Shown one piece after another: positions 9,781-19,346 of a stretch of 64,000 nt of DNA. The notes under the pieces were generated by a model. That model worked only from the letters and a program-made list of their open reading frames with translations. It ran no database searches and had not been told where the DNA came from. The position numbers and the translations under genes are program-made. Source of the DNA: Nitrospirales bacterium (lineage in GTDB: Bacteria; Nitrospirota; Nitrospiria; Nitrospirales; UBA8639); assembly GCA_029261355.1 (NCBI GenBank), contig JAJDBM010000061.1:124001-188000 (forward strand), written 5' to 3'. The number at the start of each line of letters is the position of its first letter. The first letter of the stretch is position 1.

Positions 9781-10521
9781 TCATTCAGGAACCTGCTGAC
9801 GAAGTTTCACCGGTTTGGTGCGGCTCTGCCGAATTTTCGTATTGATGAGTTCCACAAACACTGAGAACGCCATCGCGAAATAAATATAGCCTTTCGGAAT
9901 ATGGAAAGAAAATCCTTCCCCAATTAACATGACGCCCACAAGCAGCAAAAAACTTAGCGCAAGGATTTTAATGGTTGGATGTTCGTCAATAAATTCACTG
10001 ATGGCTCCAGAAGACGCCATCATCACACCGACAGCGATGATAATTGCTGTGGCCATGACCCAGACTTGATCGGCCATCCCAATTGCCGTAATAACAGAGT
10101 CTAAAGAAAATACGACATCAAGTATGGCAATTTGAATGATCACCGACATAAAAGACGTGGCTGCTCTGGTCGTGCCTTCACTCTCCTCTCCTTCCAACTT
10201 CTCGTGAATCTCCAAGGTACTTTTCGCCATCAAAAACAGACCCCCGGTTATTAAGATGAGGTCACGGCCTGAAAAGTCATGATCGAAGAGAGCAAACCAT
10301 GGAGTCGTGAGGCCCATTAACCACGAAAGAGAAAAGAGGAGTGCCAAGCGTGAAAACATGGCCACACCCAACCCGAGCACTCTGGCGCGCGCTTGCTCGG
10401 CGACCGGTAATTTGCCAGCCAGAATTGATATAAAAATAATATTGTCAATGCCAAGAACAATTTCGAGCGCGGTCAATGTCCCGAGCGCCATCCATGTCTG
10501 AGGGTCAGACAACCATTCCAT
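9781..10521 (-). CDS. TerC family integral membrane protein
   Basis: A TerC/Alx-type membrane protein with about seven hydrophobic segments. The signature LEIVLGIDNIIFISIL near the N-terminus and DVVFSLDSVITAIGM in the middle carry the conserved Asp residues of the family. TerC proteins are linked to tellurite resistance and to manganese or calcium export during membrane-protein metalation. AAGGAG sits 8 nt before ATG 10521 and only 2 nt before ATG 10527, so 10521 is chosen. The C-terminal tail (KIRQSRTKPVKLRQ) is basic and cytoplasmic. No yybP-ykoY riboswitch could be recognised upstream. Confidence 0.9.
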   Translation of the reverse strand: MEWLSDPQTWMALGTLTALEIVLGIDNIIFISILAGKLPVAEQARARVLGLGVAMFSRLALLFSLSWLMGLTTPWFALFDHDFSGRDLILITGGLFLMAKSTLEIHEKLEGEESEGTTRAATSFMSVIIQIAILDVVFSLDSVITAIGMADQVWVMATAIIIAVGVMMASSGAISEFIDEHPTIKILALSFLLLVGVMLIGEGFSFHIPKGYIYFAMAFSVFVELINTKIRQSRTKPVKLRQQVPE

Positions 10522-11138
10522 CGCCATCACTCCTTCTTCTATTGGAACTGAACATTATGCTCATTTTGGCCTTCTCACCGAACCTCCAGATTATGAAGGT
10601 CAAACCGTTGACTGACTCCTCACCGTTTCTACGAAAGCTTCCTTGCTCTTCTTCACGTTTCCCCGGGTCATGCTACCCAAGACCGCTACCAATGTACAGA
10701 AATTGTCTCTCTATCCCTACTCAGATATTTTGAATTGTTCACGCGCACGACTCCTCTGCCTGATGTGATAGCAAAAGACGACTCAATGCTCTGAACCTGC
10801 TCGGACTAAGAACCATGCTGACGAGGGCGTTGCTCTATGTCTCTGTCAGCTTTCATATGATCAACTTGCGTGAGTAAATACTGTGTGATATCGTTATCCT
10901 ATATCGTGTAAGACCTCTTCTTCCTGGGGCGACAACCCCTTGGCGGTTGTAACGAGATCTTCCATGATATTTTTTTGTTCAAACCCTCCTTGGTCTCCTG
11001 CAATCAGGAACAATTCCTCAAGCATCCGGGAGTTTGGTCATAGGACATGTGGGTCGTCGCCCCTCGACGATACCGCTTCGTACCTCATGCTGTGCGTGAC
11101 GTGAAAAAACCTGCGTTAAATCGAAAGAAGGATCATTG
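10522..11138. other. Divergent intergenic region between terC and sulP
   Basis: About 620 bp separate the two divergent transporter genes. A minus-strand frame at 10894-11025 would give a 43-residue acidic peptide ([10 protein letters not shown] to EEEVLHDIG), but it has no ribosome-binding site and may be a gene remnant. No RNA gene or clear operator was recognised. Confidence 0.45.
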
Positions 11139-12623
11139 ATGGTTAAAGAGATCGTAGACAGTATCCGTGAGGGAATGAATATCCGCAAAGACTTGTTGGC
11201 AGGTCTTGTTGTTGCCCTCGCATTAATTCCTGAAGCTATAGCATTTTCCAGCATTGCGGGGCTTGATCCCAAAGTCGGCCTCTACGCCTCCTTCTGCATG
11301 GCTGTGGTCATTGCCGTCACTGGTGGACGGCCTGGCATGATTTCAGCGGCAACTGGGGCCATGGCTCTCCTGATGGTCACCTTGGTCAAAGACCATGGCC
11401 TTCAATATTTACTGGCTGCAACCGTGCTGACCGGACTCCTCCAAATCCTTGCAGGAGGGCTCAAACTTGGCTCCCTCATGCGCTTTGTCTCACATTCCGT
11501 CATCACTGGGTTCGTCAATGCATTGGCCATTTTGATTTTTATGGCACAACTCCCAGAGTTAATTGGTGTCCACTGGGAAGTCTATGCCATGGTCGTAGCT
11601 GGCTTGGCGATTATTTACCTCTTTCCTTATCTCACAAAGGCTGTGCCCTCTCCCCTCGTCGCCATCGTGGGCCTGACAGCCGTGTCCATCGGCCTCCAGT
11701 TAGACATTCGAACAGTGGGAGATATGGGACAACTCCCTTCAACTCTTCCCATATTTCTACTGCCTGATGTACCGCTGACCTGGGAGACGTTAAGCATTAT
11801 TTTCCCAGTATCCGCGACCCTAGCCGTGGTCGGCCTACTGGAATCGATGCTTACGGCCTCCATCGTCGATGAACTCACCGACTCTCACAGCAACAAGAAT
11901 CGTGAATGCATGGGCCAAGGCATCGCCAATATTGCCACTGGGTTTATTGGTGGCATGGCAGGATGTGCCATGATTGGACAGTCCGTCATTAACGTGAAGT
12001 CTGGCGGACGTGGACGACTCTCCACTCTGTCCGCGGGTGTGTTCCTACTCCTCATGGTGGTGTATATTGGGGACTGGGTCGCCAAAATCCCAATGGCCGC
12101 ACTGGTTGCAGTCATGATCATGGTTTCCATTGGCACGTTCAAGTGGGCCTCAATTCGGGACTTGCGAGAGCATCCAAAGAGTTCAAGTGTAGTCATGATC
12201 GCGACTGTCGTGGTCGTTGTGGCGACTCATGATCTCGCCAAAGGTGTTCTGGTAGGTGTGCTATTGTCAGGTTTCTTTTTCGCGCACAATGTTGGACAAA
12301 TTTTGCATATCGGGAGGAGATCAGACGATGAAGGTCGCTTGCGTATCTACAACGTCACAGGACAGGTGTTCTTTGCATCGGCTGAGCGTTTCATCAATTC
12401 ATTTGATTACAAAGAAGTAATCGAGCAGGTGCGCATCGATATGAGTCGTGCTCATTTCTGGGACCTCACTGGCGTCAGTGCACTAGACAAAGTTGTCATT
12501 AAGTTTCGTCGAGAAGGGACAGATGTTGAGGTCATTGGGTTGAACGAAGCGAGTGCCACCATGGTTGATCGCTTTGCTGTTCACGACAAACCTGACGCCG
12601 TTGAGCAAGTGATGGGCCACTAG
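11139..12623 (+). CDS. SulP family anion transporter with STAS domain
   Basis: A 494-residue inner-membrane transporter. The N-terminal signature [25 protein letters not shown] is followed by about 10-12 transmembrane segments to about residue 385. A compact STAS domain from about 400 ends in [20 protein letters not shown]. SulP proteins move sulfate, bicarbonate or other anions with sodium or protons; the substrate is not evident. ATG 11139 is chosen because GAAGGA lies 6 nt upstream; the TTG at 11136 would be too close. A universal stress protein gene follows after 14 bp, a recurrent pairing in which the Usp may regulate the carrier. Confidence 0.92.
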   Translation: MVKEIVDSIREGMNIRKDLLAGLVVALALIPEAIAFSSIAGLDPKVGLYASFCMAVVIAVTGGRPGMISAATGAMALLMVTLVKDHGLQYLLAATVLTGLLQILAGGLKLGSLMRFVSHSVITGFVNALAILIFMAQLPELIGVHWEVYAMVVAGLAIIYLFPYLTKAVPSPLVAIVGLTAVSIGLQLDIRTVGDMGQLPSTLPIFLLPDVPLTWETLSIIFPVSATLAVVGLLESMLTASIVDELTDSHSNKNRECMGQGIANIATGFIGGMAGCAMIGQSVINVKSGGRGRLSTLSAGVFLLLMVVYIGDWVAKIPMAALVAVMIMVSIGTFKWASIRDLREHPKSSSVVMIATVVVVVATHDLAKGVLVGVLLSGFFFAHNVGQILHIGRRSDDEGRLRIYNVTGQVFFASAERFINSFDYKEVIEQVRIDMSRAHFWDLTGVSALDKVVIKFRREGTDVEVIGLNEASATMVDRFAVHDKPDAVEQVMGH

Positions 12624-12637
12624 GAAATACGCATTCC

Positions 12638-13501
12638 ATGAAAAACGAAAAGAATGTGCTGGCTTGCGTCGATCAATCACATTTTGCCGAATACGTGGCA
12701 GACTATGCGACCTGGGCCGCTCGACGTATGGCGGCTCCGCTAGAATTTCTCCATATCATCGACCGACACCCAGAGATTGCCAGGAATAATGATCGTAGCG
12801 GTACGATCGGTTTTGATGCCCAGGAAGTACTGTTAAACGAACTCTCGACTCAGGACGAGTCCAGGAGTAAAGAAACCCGTGAACGCGGACGGATATTTTT
12901 AAACCGTTTACGGGAGCGGGCCATTGAGGCAGGGATTGACTCGCCAGACGTACGCCAACGCTATGGGGTCTTGGTTGAGACTCTCGCCGAACAAGAAGAT
13001 GGCGTGCGCTTATTTGTCCTCGGACGACGCGGAGAATCGGCCGAGGCGACACAACGTGATTTAGGACGCAACGTTGAACGTGTCGTACGCGCCCTGAAGA
13101 AACCGATTCTTGCTGTGACGGAAGGCTTCACGGAACCCCACAGGGTGATGATCGCGTTTGACGGTGGGATCGTGACTCGCAGAGGAGTGGAAATGGTCGC
13201 ACAGAGCCCTCTCTTTCGAGGCCTCCATATACACCTTTTGATGTCAGGAAAAGAGAGTCAAAACGCCTCAAAGCAACTTGAGTGGGCCAAAATGACATTA
13301 GAAGCTGCTAAGTTCGACGTCTCCGCCTCTCTTATTCCTGGTGACGCCGAGCGCGTCATTGCGACAACTGTTCTTGAGCAACACATTGATATGCTCATCA
13401 TGGGTGCCTATAGCCACTCTCCACTTCGCAGCCTCCTATTCGGGAGTAAAACCTCTGACTTGTTGCGCTCCGCCAAGACTCCTACCCTTCTCTTGCGTTA
13501 A
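12638..13501 (+). CDS. Universal stress protein with two Usp domains
   Basis: A 287-residue cytoplasmic protein. Usp domain 1 (about 5-155) starts with VLACVDQSHFAEYVADYA. Domain 2 (about 160-287) starts with RVMIAFDGG and ends with MGAYSHSPLRSLLFGSKTSD, close to the G-x2-G-x9-G(S/T) nucleotide-binding motif. So at least the C-terminal domain may bind ATP. It lies 14 bp after the SulP gene and is almost certainly co-transcribed. An effect on transporter activity in response to energy or carbon state is inference. A copy of the dispersed palindromic repeat lies just downstream. Confidence 0.9.
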   Translation: MKNEKNVLACVDQSHFAEYVADYATWAARRMAAPLEFLHIIDRHPEIARNNDRSGTIGFDAQEVLLNELSTQDESRSKETRERGRIFLNRLRERAIEAGIDSPDVRQRYGVLVETLAEQEDGVRLFVLGRRGESAEATQRDLGRNVERVVRALKKPILAVTEGFTEPHRVMIAFDGGIVTRRGVEMVAQSPLFRGLHIHLLMSGKESQNASKQLEWAKMTLEAAKFDVSASLIPGDAERVIATTVLEQHIDMLIMGAYSHSPLRSLLFGSKTSDLLRSAKTPTLLLR

Positions 13502-13575
13502 AGCCATTCACCACTTGAGTCTACACACATGACCGTTTGAGTTGAGGAAATATTCAACAATCATCGAAATCTCAA

Positions 13576-13716
13576 GGATACCTCTAAAAACAGTTCTTCC
13601 CCGAAATTACGGCGTCACACTCATACTCAAAAGCTCATGTAAGCACCTCGCTATTGCGGTGTTACGCGCGTGACCTCCTTGCCCTCACAAAAGAATCTTA
13701 GTTTTTAGAGGTGCCC
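13576..13716 (-). repeat. Dispersed palindromic intergenic repeat, copy A
   Basis: About 141 bp with terminal inverted repeats: CCTCTAAAAAC on the left and GTTTTTAGAGGTGCCC on the right. Read on the minus strand it aligns with the copies at 25139, 34590 and 56733, including the block beginning GCACCTCTAAAAAC, the block GTGAGGGCAAGGAGGTCACGC and the distal GACGCCGTAATTTCGGGG-like segment. The centre contains an imperfect hairpin. It has no coding capacity and resembles a MITE. The remaining spacer 13502-13845 shows nothing else. Confidence 0.75.
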
Positions 13717-13845
13717 TTAAATTTCCACACAGATCTTCAGATATTGTCTAAACGCCAAGATCTAGGAAATGACTCCTTACCGCACAGAGAGAATTATCGC
13801 ATTCTACTTTCTTCATCTTTGCGACATTAAGTCCATACCATCTCT

Positions 13846-14292
13846 CTACTTATGAGCATGGCCGTCATCGTCATGATGGTCCTTTTTATGTTTCTTCCCA
13901 TGCTTACCTTTTCCTCCCTCCTTGCACTGCTTATGTTTATCTCGCAGTTCATTGAGTTTTTCAACTTGCACTGGAGTTAACTCTGCTTCGAGTTGAGCAC
14001 GGGCATTCTTTTTAATTTCTTTCTTTTGCTTGTGAAGCTCTTGGAGTTGGTGGTGCTTCTTCTCAAGAATGGGTTTAATTTTCGCTTGTTGTGCCTCTGT
14101 TAGCTCTAACTTCTTTGTTAGTTTTTGTAGTTTCTTTTCAGGATCATGCCCATAATGTTTCCCTTTATCTCCGGCCCATCCTGGAGCAGCAACTAACATT
14201 CCCGACACGAGCGCCATCAGAGCCCATATCATAAAAGTCCTCATGTAGCCCTGTTGCTTTTGATGCTGTTGATTGTCATTGTTTTGTGTCAT
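13846..14292 (-). CDS. Periplasmic Spy/CpxP-like protein with His/Lys-rich tail
   Basis: A 148-residue exported protein. The signal segment MIWALMALVSGMLVAAPGWAG precedes a helical domain with two LTxxQ motifs, LTEAQQAKIKPIL and LTPVQVEKLNEL, the signature of Spy/CpxP envelope chaperones. The C-terminus is rich in His, Lys and Asp (KKHKKDHHDDDGHAHK) and could bind metal. ATG 14292 has GGGAG 8 nt upstream; a longer frame to 14448 lacks such support and would bury the signal peptide. The likely role is envelope stress or metal response, but no CpxRA-like pair is adjacent. Confidence 0.8.
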   Translation of the reverse strand: MTQNNDNQQHQKQQGYMRTFMIWALMALVSGMLVAAPGWAGDKGKHYGHDPEKKLQKLTKKLELTEAQQAKIKPILEKKHHQLQELHKQKKEIKKNARAQLEAELTPVQVEKLNELRDKHKQCKEGGKGKHGKKHKKDHHDDDGHAHK

Positions 14293-14618
14293 TCGTTTCT
14301 CCCTGTTAATAGAATTATTGCAAGACCTCATTTCAATTCCACACCTACATATCTCGGCGAGCAGCATGAGATGAGGTGAAAATTGCAGTTCAATAGAGTA
14401 GTGTACCAAATTTTTCATGGTCTGGGTTTGGTCTGAATGAATACCCAATCAATGGGAATGTTCAACGACGGATCAGGCAAATTGAACGCGAGGATACGCA
14501 TGGTAGATCATGGGAAAACATGATATGCTCATGACACCTTTGATAAGCAACACATGGAGAGGGTGCGAGTTGAAAATTCAGAAAGATGACTTGCCCCACA
14601 AACGAAAGGACGCGTTGA
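14293..14618. other. Divergent intergenic region
   Basis: This 326-bp spacer separates the Spy-like gene from the DUF1326 gene, with promoters expected in both directions. No specific element was recognised. Confidence 0.45.
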
Positions 14619-15254
14619 ATGACTGATCAATGGATGCTTCGTGGAGTCGAATTCAATAATTGCAATTGTGACTGGGGCTGTCCTTGTCAATTTAACGCGC
14701 CATCGACTCACGGATTTTGCGAAGCACTGTCTGCTGGTCATATTGAAGAGGGCTATTTCAACGACACATGCTTAGATGGATTAAATTGGGCCATGCTGCT
14801 CCATTGGCCTGGAGAGATCGCAGCCGGCAATGGCAAGCAACAAACCATTATTGATAGTCATGCCAATGAGGCTCAACGCGAAGCACTTCGAAAAATATTA
14901 CACGGCGAATCGACCTCTCCCGGCGCCACGCATTTCTTTGTGTTTAACAGCACGATGTCCGAGGTCTTCGATCCACTGTCTGCTCCCATTGATCTCACGA
15001 TTGATGTGGATGCCCGGAAAGCCGAAGTGAATATCCTTGATGTCGTAGAATCGACGGGCAACCCCATTCTCAATAAACATAATGGCGAACCCCATCATGC
15101 TCGCATTAATTTGCCCAATGGTTTTGAATTTACTGTCGCGGAGGTTGGGACTGGTACCTCCACCGCAAAGGGAAGCCTTGCGTTACAACTTTCGGACACC
15201 CATGCACATTTTAATATTCTTCATATGAATCAAGACGGTGTAATACGTAGCTAA
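14619..15254 (+). CDS. DUF1326 domain-containing protein
   Basis: A 211-residue protein without signal peptide. The N-terminal motif NCNCDWGCPCQF has four Cys at residues 15, 17, 21 and 23, the DUF1326 hallmark and a plausible metal or redox site. The rest is mainly beta-rich with several His residues near the C-terminus (DTHAHFNILHMN). The function of the family is unknown. It is followed by a DUF2182 membrane protein; the two families often sit together, so they probably form a functional pair, perhaps in metal handling. The pairing is established from genome context and its role is inference. Confidence 0.85.
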   Translation: MTDQWMLRGVEFNNCNCDWGCPCQFNAPSTHGFCEALSAGHIEEGYFNDTCLDGLNWAMLLHWPGEIAAGNGKQQTIIDSHANEAQREALRKILHGESTSPGATHFFVFNSTMSEVFDPLSAPIDLTIDVDARKAEVNILDVVESTGNPILNKHNGEPHHARINLPNGFEFTVAEVGTGTSTAKGSLALQLSDTHAHFNILHMNQDGVIRS

Positions 15255-15374
15255 GGATTCCTACATCATTTCCAATCCAGACTTCACATGCAGCCTTCCA
15301 TTTTCCTTCACGCATAAGACGAGGGTCCTCCCTCTGGTCTGCAACTTCTAAAATAGCCTCGGGACCATTGATCT

Positions 15375-16166
15375 GTGGCATCGCTTCCTCAACGGGATAA
15401 AATCGCAATCATCTCTGCTCTCGTGGGCATCACCGCACTTGCGTGGGCATATCTGTTCTCTCTCACATTGACCATGCATGATATGGACATGAGTGACGTG
15501 GCCGTCATGCAGATTCAGTCCTGGCGAGCGAGCGACTATCTGTTCATGTTTTTCATGTGGGCCATCATGATGATTGGCATGATGCTGCCCTCCGCAACAC
15601 CGATGACGCTTCTCTATGCTGGCATGGTTCGTAAAGCCAACATTCAAGGAACGCCTCTTCCCCCAACCTCCCTCTTCGTCTCTGGCTATGTCACGATATG
15701 GTGTCTATTTAGTATTGGTGCAACGCTGACTCAATCAGTCCTCCATCACGCAGCACTCCTCACCCCTATGATGATGAGCAATAGTCATCTTCTCGGTGGA
15801 GGTCTTTTTCTTGTTGCCGGACTCTATCAACTGACCCCCTGGAAAAACGTCTGCCTTGAGCATTGCCGCTCGCCTCTCTCATTTATCACCGACCATTGGC
15901 GGACTGGTCGCACTGGTGCCTTTCGAATGGGTTTAGTGCATGGGATATATTGCCTTGGCTGTTGTTGGGCCTTGATGGGGTTGCTCTTCTTCGGCGGCGT
16001 GATGAATCTTCTGTGGATTGCGGGACTGTCCATATTCGTCTTTTTGGAAAAATCCCTCCCGTTTGGACTATGGGGTGGGCGAATAGCCGGTGGTGGGATG
16101 CTCCTAGTGGGCGGGGCTCTCTTGATTATGTCGCTGACACACCAGCCGCAGCTGGGTCATAACTAA
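15375..16166 (+). CDS. DUF2182 integral membrane protein
   Basis: A 263-residue multi-pass membrane protein with about seven hydrophobic segments. The family signature is MWAIMMIGMMLPSATPM at about residues 57-73, a Met-rich helix that could coordinate soft metal ions. A second conserved region is LVHGIYCLGCCWALMGLLF, with three Cys. GTG 15375 is the first usable start because a stop lies just upstream; its Shine-Dalgarno sequence is weak. The gene follows DUF1326 in the same direction. Its stop overlaps the convergent stop of the propeller gene by 4 bp. Confidence 0.85.
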   Translation: MASLPQRDKIAIISALVGITALAWAYLFSLTLTMHDMDMSDVAVMQIQSWRASDYLFMFFMWAIMMIGMMLPSATPMTLLYAGMVRKANIQGTPLPPTSLFVSGYVTIWCLFSIGATLTQSVLHHAALLTPMMMSNSHLLGGGLFLVAGLYQLTPWKNVCLEHCRSPLSFITDHWRTGRTGAFRMGLVHGIYCLGCCWALMGLLFFGGVMNLLWIAGLSIFVFLEKSLPFGLWGGRIAGGGMLLVGGALLIMSLTHQPQLGHN

Positions 16167-17188
16167 GGGACTCTGACTCGACCTATCGTATTGGCATCAG
16201 TACCAAACCAGACAGTTTGGGTGGGTTGATGATACACCATATGTCGAACGGTTCCACCACCGCTTTTGATATTGGTGATGCTGATCACTTCTTCTGCTTT
16301 TATATCAAACCCAATAAGACGATTTGGGAATGAGCCTGTCTCCACATACCAGATGCGATCCTGATCGTCGACCGACATCCCATAGGGGCGTGCATCCGTG
16401 CCTCCAGGAGCCTGCCATTCTTTCACAGTTTTCGTGACGGGGTTGAATCTCCCAAGATACCCCTCGGCATAGTCAACGTACCAAACGGCCCCATCGGATG
16501 TGAGTGCCAATCGTCGCGGACGTGCCTCAACTCGTGGAAGTGAAATTTCTCTGACTGACTGTGATACTGAATCGATCGTGGCAAGTGTATTGGAGCCAAA
16601 CTCTGTAAACCATGGAGTAGAGGAAGCATCGACAACGATGCCATAGGGACGAGCATTGGCTGTCAAAAGAGGAGTCAAGATGACCGAGCCTGAATCCATT
16701 TCTAACCGACCGACAAAATTCCCCTGTTGGACGGTGAACCAGATTTCATTCTTATCTCCAAAGACTAAGGTGTGTGGATCAGCCGCATCAGGGTTAGGCA
16801 TTTTGTACTTAATAATACTTCCGGTTTTCGGATCGAGTTTTCCGATATGCCCAGCACGATTGCCTGCGTACCACACAAACCCCTCATTATCGACAATGAG
16901 ACAATGTGGGCCTGTGCCAGAATCTAATGGATACTTTCGAAACTTTCCGGTCTTCGAATCAAACATCGCCACGTAATCACCCTGCTGTCCAACAAACCAA
17001 ACATGATTATTCGGTGCCACATACGGATCGCGAGGTCTGGTTTGCTCCCAAGGCACTGTCCATTCTGTAATAGTGACTGGATTGAGTTCAGCTTGAGCGC
17101 CATATGTGATCGTACTAGCCCAACCAAGTAAGACAACGACTGCCAGACATGCCCAGAACCAGCCAATTTGTTTAAATGAGTGATTCAT
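16163..17188 (-). CDS. Exported virginiamycin B lyase-like beta-propeller (Vgb family)
   Basis: A 341-residue protein with signal peptide (WFWACLAVVVLLGWASTITYGAQ) and seven-bladed propeller repeats of the form PxGIVVDxxxxxWFTEFGSNxLATID. Blade motifs such as HVWFVGQQGDYVAMFDSKTG and IWFTVQQGNFVGRLE recur about every 42 residues. The family includes streptogramin lyases, but many members are periplasmic proteins of unknown role and antibiotic resistance cannot be concluded. ATG 17188 is preferred because GAGGGA precedes it; the frame extends to 17242 without support. Confidence 0.85.
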   Translation of the reverse strand: MNHSFKQIGWFWACLAVVVLLGWASTITYGAQAELNPVTITEWTVPWEQTRPRDPYVAPNNHVWFVGQQGDYVAMFDSKTGKFRKYPLDSGTGPHCLIVDNEGFVWYAGNRAGHIGKLDPKTGSIIKYKMPNPDAADPHTLVFGDKNEIWFTVQQGNFVGRLEMDSGSVILTPLLTANARPYGIVVDASSTPWFTEFGSNTLATIDSVSQSVREISLPRVEARPRRLALTSDGAVWYVDYAEGYLGRFNPVTKTVKEWQAPGGTDARPYGMSVDDQDRIWYVETGSFPNRLIGFDIKAEEVISITNIKSGGGTVRHMVYHQPTQTVWFGTDANTIGRVRVP

Positions 17189-17493
17189 GACTTTTTCCCT
17201 CACCCGCAAAGATCTGCTTATTGCCTTCCAACTCACCAACATTCATAACAACGAGGGACATGACGATGCACGTCTGAGCGTAATCTATTCAATGAGTTTC
17301 TGCAGCCCCTCGGCGACCTCTTTGCTATAAAGGAAAATCATGGATGCTGAAGACAGAACAGTCGAGAGTGATTCAGGCGAAATTTAGTAATAGGAACAAG
17401 CGATGCTTGCTGGAATTCTGAAGTCGTAGCAAACAAGGAATCTTCTGTCCCCTTGTTTTACTCATGCCCGTTGCGGACAAATTCTAAGGTCAG
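17189..17493. other. Intergenic stretch, nothing recognised
   Basis: About 300 bp between the propeller gene and the small Lys-rich gene, both read leftward. It should contain the propeller-gene promoter. No hairpin or RNA gene was recognised. Confidence 0.4.
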
Positions 17494-17589
17494 TTAATTT
17501 TTCTTGGCTTTTTTCTCAGCCCGTTTTTCTTTCACCGTCTTGACCGGTTTTTTCTTTGTTTCTTTTCGTGAGTCCTGACTTTTTGCCAT
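17494..17589 (-). CDS. Very small Lys-rich protein (31 aa)
   Basis: A frame of 31 codons starts at ATG 17589 with a very good ribosome-binding site (TAAGGAG, 8 nt spacing). The peptide begins MAKSQDSRKETKKKP and ends KKAKKN, with more than a third Lys. It has no hydrophobic segment. Short highly basic proteins of this kind recur in environmental bacteria and probably bind nucleic acid or ribosomes. The strong Shine-Dalgarno sequence and isolated position support a real gene; the function is unknown. Confidence 0.65.
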   Translation of the reverse strand: MAKSQDSRKETKKKPVKTVKEKRAEKKAKKN

Positions 17590-18402
17590 GAGATTGACTC
17601 CTTAGATTTTGAGTGAACATATTGTTGATTCTGTTTGGCGCGGAATCCTAACGAACCTATAGAAAAAAGTATAGTCACCAAGCCTACCGTTCAGGTATTT
17701 TCACTTCCCCTCTTTAAAGCAGATTACAGTCAAATTGGGAATCAGGTAAAACTAAATGATTTAGATATAGATGATTACCCTAGATGAACGAGCCAATTAA
17801 AACATGGAGAACAGTATTTCATAATGAAGGGCTCCGATGACCAACCAAAGATCACCCTGTCAGTATTTAAGGATGGGATTAAATCTTGAAATATATAAAA
17901 TACGTGTTTAAACCTAATAACTACAAAAAACCACAAACATCAGAAACTTAGGTAAAAGTAATAGGTCCATGACCAATGTCTGGAAGGACATCAACACCCC
18001 ATTTAGGAGCAATCATTCAGCTTAATATCATAAGCTAATCAATGGGTTAGAAGTCACTTTCCTTATCACTTCATTCTTCATTCAGGAACAGAATTTGTCA
18101 TTCACCTATTTGATGCATATTTGACTCACCGCCGTCAGAATGTTACCCTGAAGAACGTTTCGAGCTACGGTTACTGCCAGTTGGTGCTATCTCAAGAAGT
18201 ACAAACCTGCATACCATCCCCGTAGTACTCAGTGACATTAGGCATATTGTTTTATTAACAGGCCTAATAGGACGAGGATGTACATGCGTTGAGACGTCAT
18301 TGACTGGTTTTTGTAACGGGTATCAAATTAAAGCAACGTAAGTGAAGGTTAAAGTGATTCTTTTTGGAGATACCCTTATTCTGTTTAAAGGAGAAGAGAG
18401 GA
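17590..18402. other. Intergenic stretch of about 800 bp, no gene recognised
   Basis: This AT-rich region lies between the divergent small Lys-rich gene and the 18403 gene. I see no frame with start signal and good composition, and no clear hairpin. Regulatory signals for both flanking genes must lie here. Confidence 0.45.
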
Positions 18403-18702
18403 ATGAAGATGACTAAAGGATGGCCAGCACATAAACGACCCCATAAAATTGTGAGAATAAAAGATAATCGTAGTATTCCGTGGAAAACCTTAGGTCTAAC
18501 AGATCCCTCTGAAGAACAACGCTCACGATCAATGGATGACATCAGACAACAAGTCTTGATGATGTCTTGTCAGGAAATTGGCCAAGGATTTGAAGAAATT
18601 CAATATGAAGACTCTCCAAAGGCCTCAGCTCCAGCTACTCGTAAAAAGCCAGAACGAAAAGCCATAGGACGACCGCCTAAAAAAGAGACACTTTCGAAAT
18701 AG
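18403..18702 (+). CDS. Small hypothetical basic protein with AT-hook-like tail
   Basis: A 99-residue soluble protein of unknown family. ATG 18403 is preferred since AAGGAG lies 9 nt upstream; the frame can extend to 18364. The N-terminus MKMTKGWPAHKRPHKIVRI is basic, the middle (SMDDIRQQVLMMSCQEIGQGFEEI) is helical, and the C-terminus contains AIGRPPKKE, which resembles a GRP AT-hook core. Nucleic-acid binding is therefore possible. It is 35 bp upstream of another small basic gene and may be co-transcribed with it. Confidence 0.65.
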   Translation: MKMTKGWPAHKRPHKIVRIKDNRSIPWKTLGLTDPSEEQRSRSMDDIRQQVLMMSCQEIGQGFEEIQYEDSPKASAPATRKKPERKAIGRPPKKETLSK

Positions 18703-18737
18703 CAGAATTTTTTTATTACATCCAGAGTTATTACTTT

Positions 18738-18929
18738 ATGGGAAAAATCAAAAAAGAAACACAAGGCAAACGAAGCCGAGAACATGCTCAACGTCTAAAA
18801 CGCCAGGACAAAGCCATACGTCGCGAACAGCGCAAAGCTGAGTCCGCGTCGGAAATCAAACCAATTATTGAAGGTGAAGATCCTGACCTCATTGGTCTCC
18901 GATGTGGCCCCCAAGCACCACTCTACTAG
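18738..18929 (+). CDS. Small hypothetical basic, probably coiled-coil protein
   Basis: A 63-residue peptide whose first 37 residues are almost all charged (Lys/Arg/Glu/Gln) and likely form one helix, followed by an acidic segment IIEGEDPDLIGLRCGPQ. No signal peptide is present. The Shine-Dalgarno sequence is weak. The composition and the neighbouring small gene support it as real; the function is unknown. Confidence 0.55.
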   Translation: MGKIKKETQGKRSREHAQRLKRQDKAIRREQRKAESASEIKPIIEGEDPDLIGLRCGPQAPLY

Positions 18930-19346
18930 TCCTGAACTTCAGCCTCTTTCCCTCACTACGTCCCCGTCTACATTCCTTTGCTAATCACCACTTACAGCCA
19001 TGCCCTAAAATTCACGCATCTACACAAAAATAACGCCAAATCCCACCATCACAACACAATGCTCCTCTTCTCATTAACTAGCCGACTCAATGACCTTCTC
19101 TACCCTTGAACCATTTGCTACCACATTGAAATTCTGTATGGTTAAGCTGGAACTTATTTAGATTCACTCTACTTGAAATTTTCAAAATCATACACGATAG
19201 GTCACTCCACAGTATTAACTCTTACTAAAAAAATTCAACCTGGTCCTATAATTTTTAGGAGGGCTTAACCCTGACAGCAAATAGACCGATAGTAAAGAGA
19301 GCAGAAAAACTTACGTTATGGGAAAAATGGAACCCACCACAACGTC
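18930..19346. other. Intergenic stretch, nothing recognised
   Basis: About 420 AT-rich bases between small genes. A weak imperfect hairpin around 19244-19258 was not convincing as a terminator. Confidence 0.4.

Noticed and set aside
10522-10800. yybP-ykoY manganese riboswitch before terC
   Set aside because: TerC genes often have one, but the conserved loops could not be found in the upstream sequence read on the minus strand.
10894-11025. Minus-strand 43-residue frame in the terC-sulP spacer
   Set aside because: The composition looks protein-like, but there is no ribosome-binding site and no recognisable family. It may be a gene remnant.
15211-15408. Minus-strand frame crossing the DUF1326-DUF2182 spacer
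   Set aside because: The translation in the spacer looks protein-like and an ATG at 15381 has a GAGG upstream, but it overlaps both well-supported genes in antisense.
16163-17188. Antibiotic resistance call for the Vgb-like propeller
   Set aside because: Propeller similarity alone does not show streptogramin lyase activity; the protein is exported and most family members have other or unknown roles.
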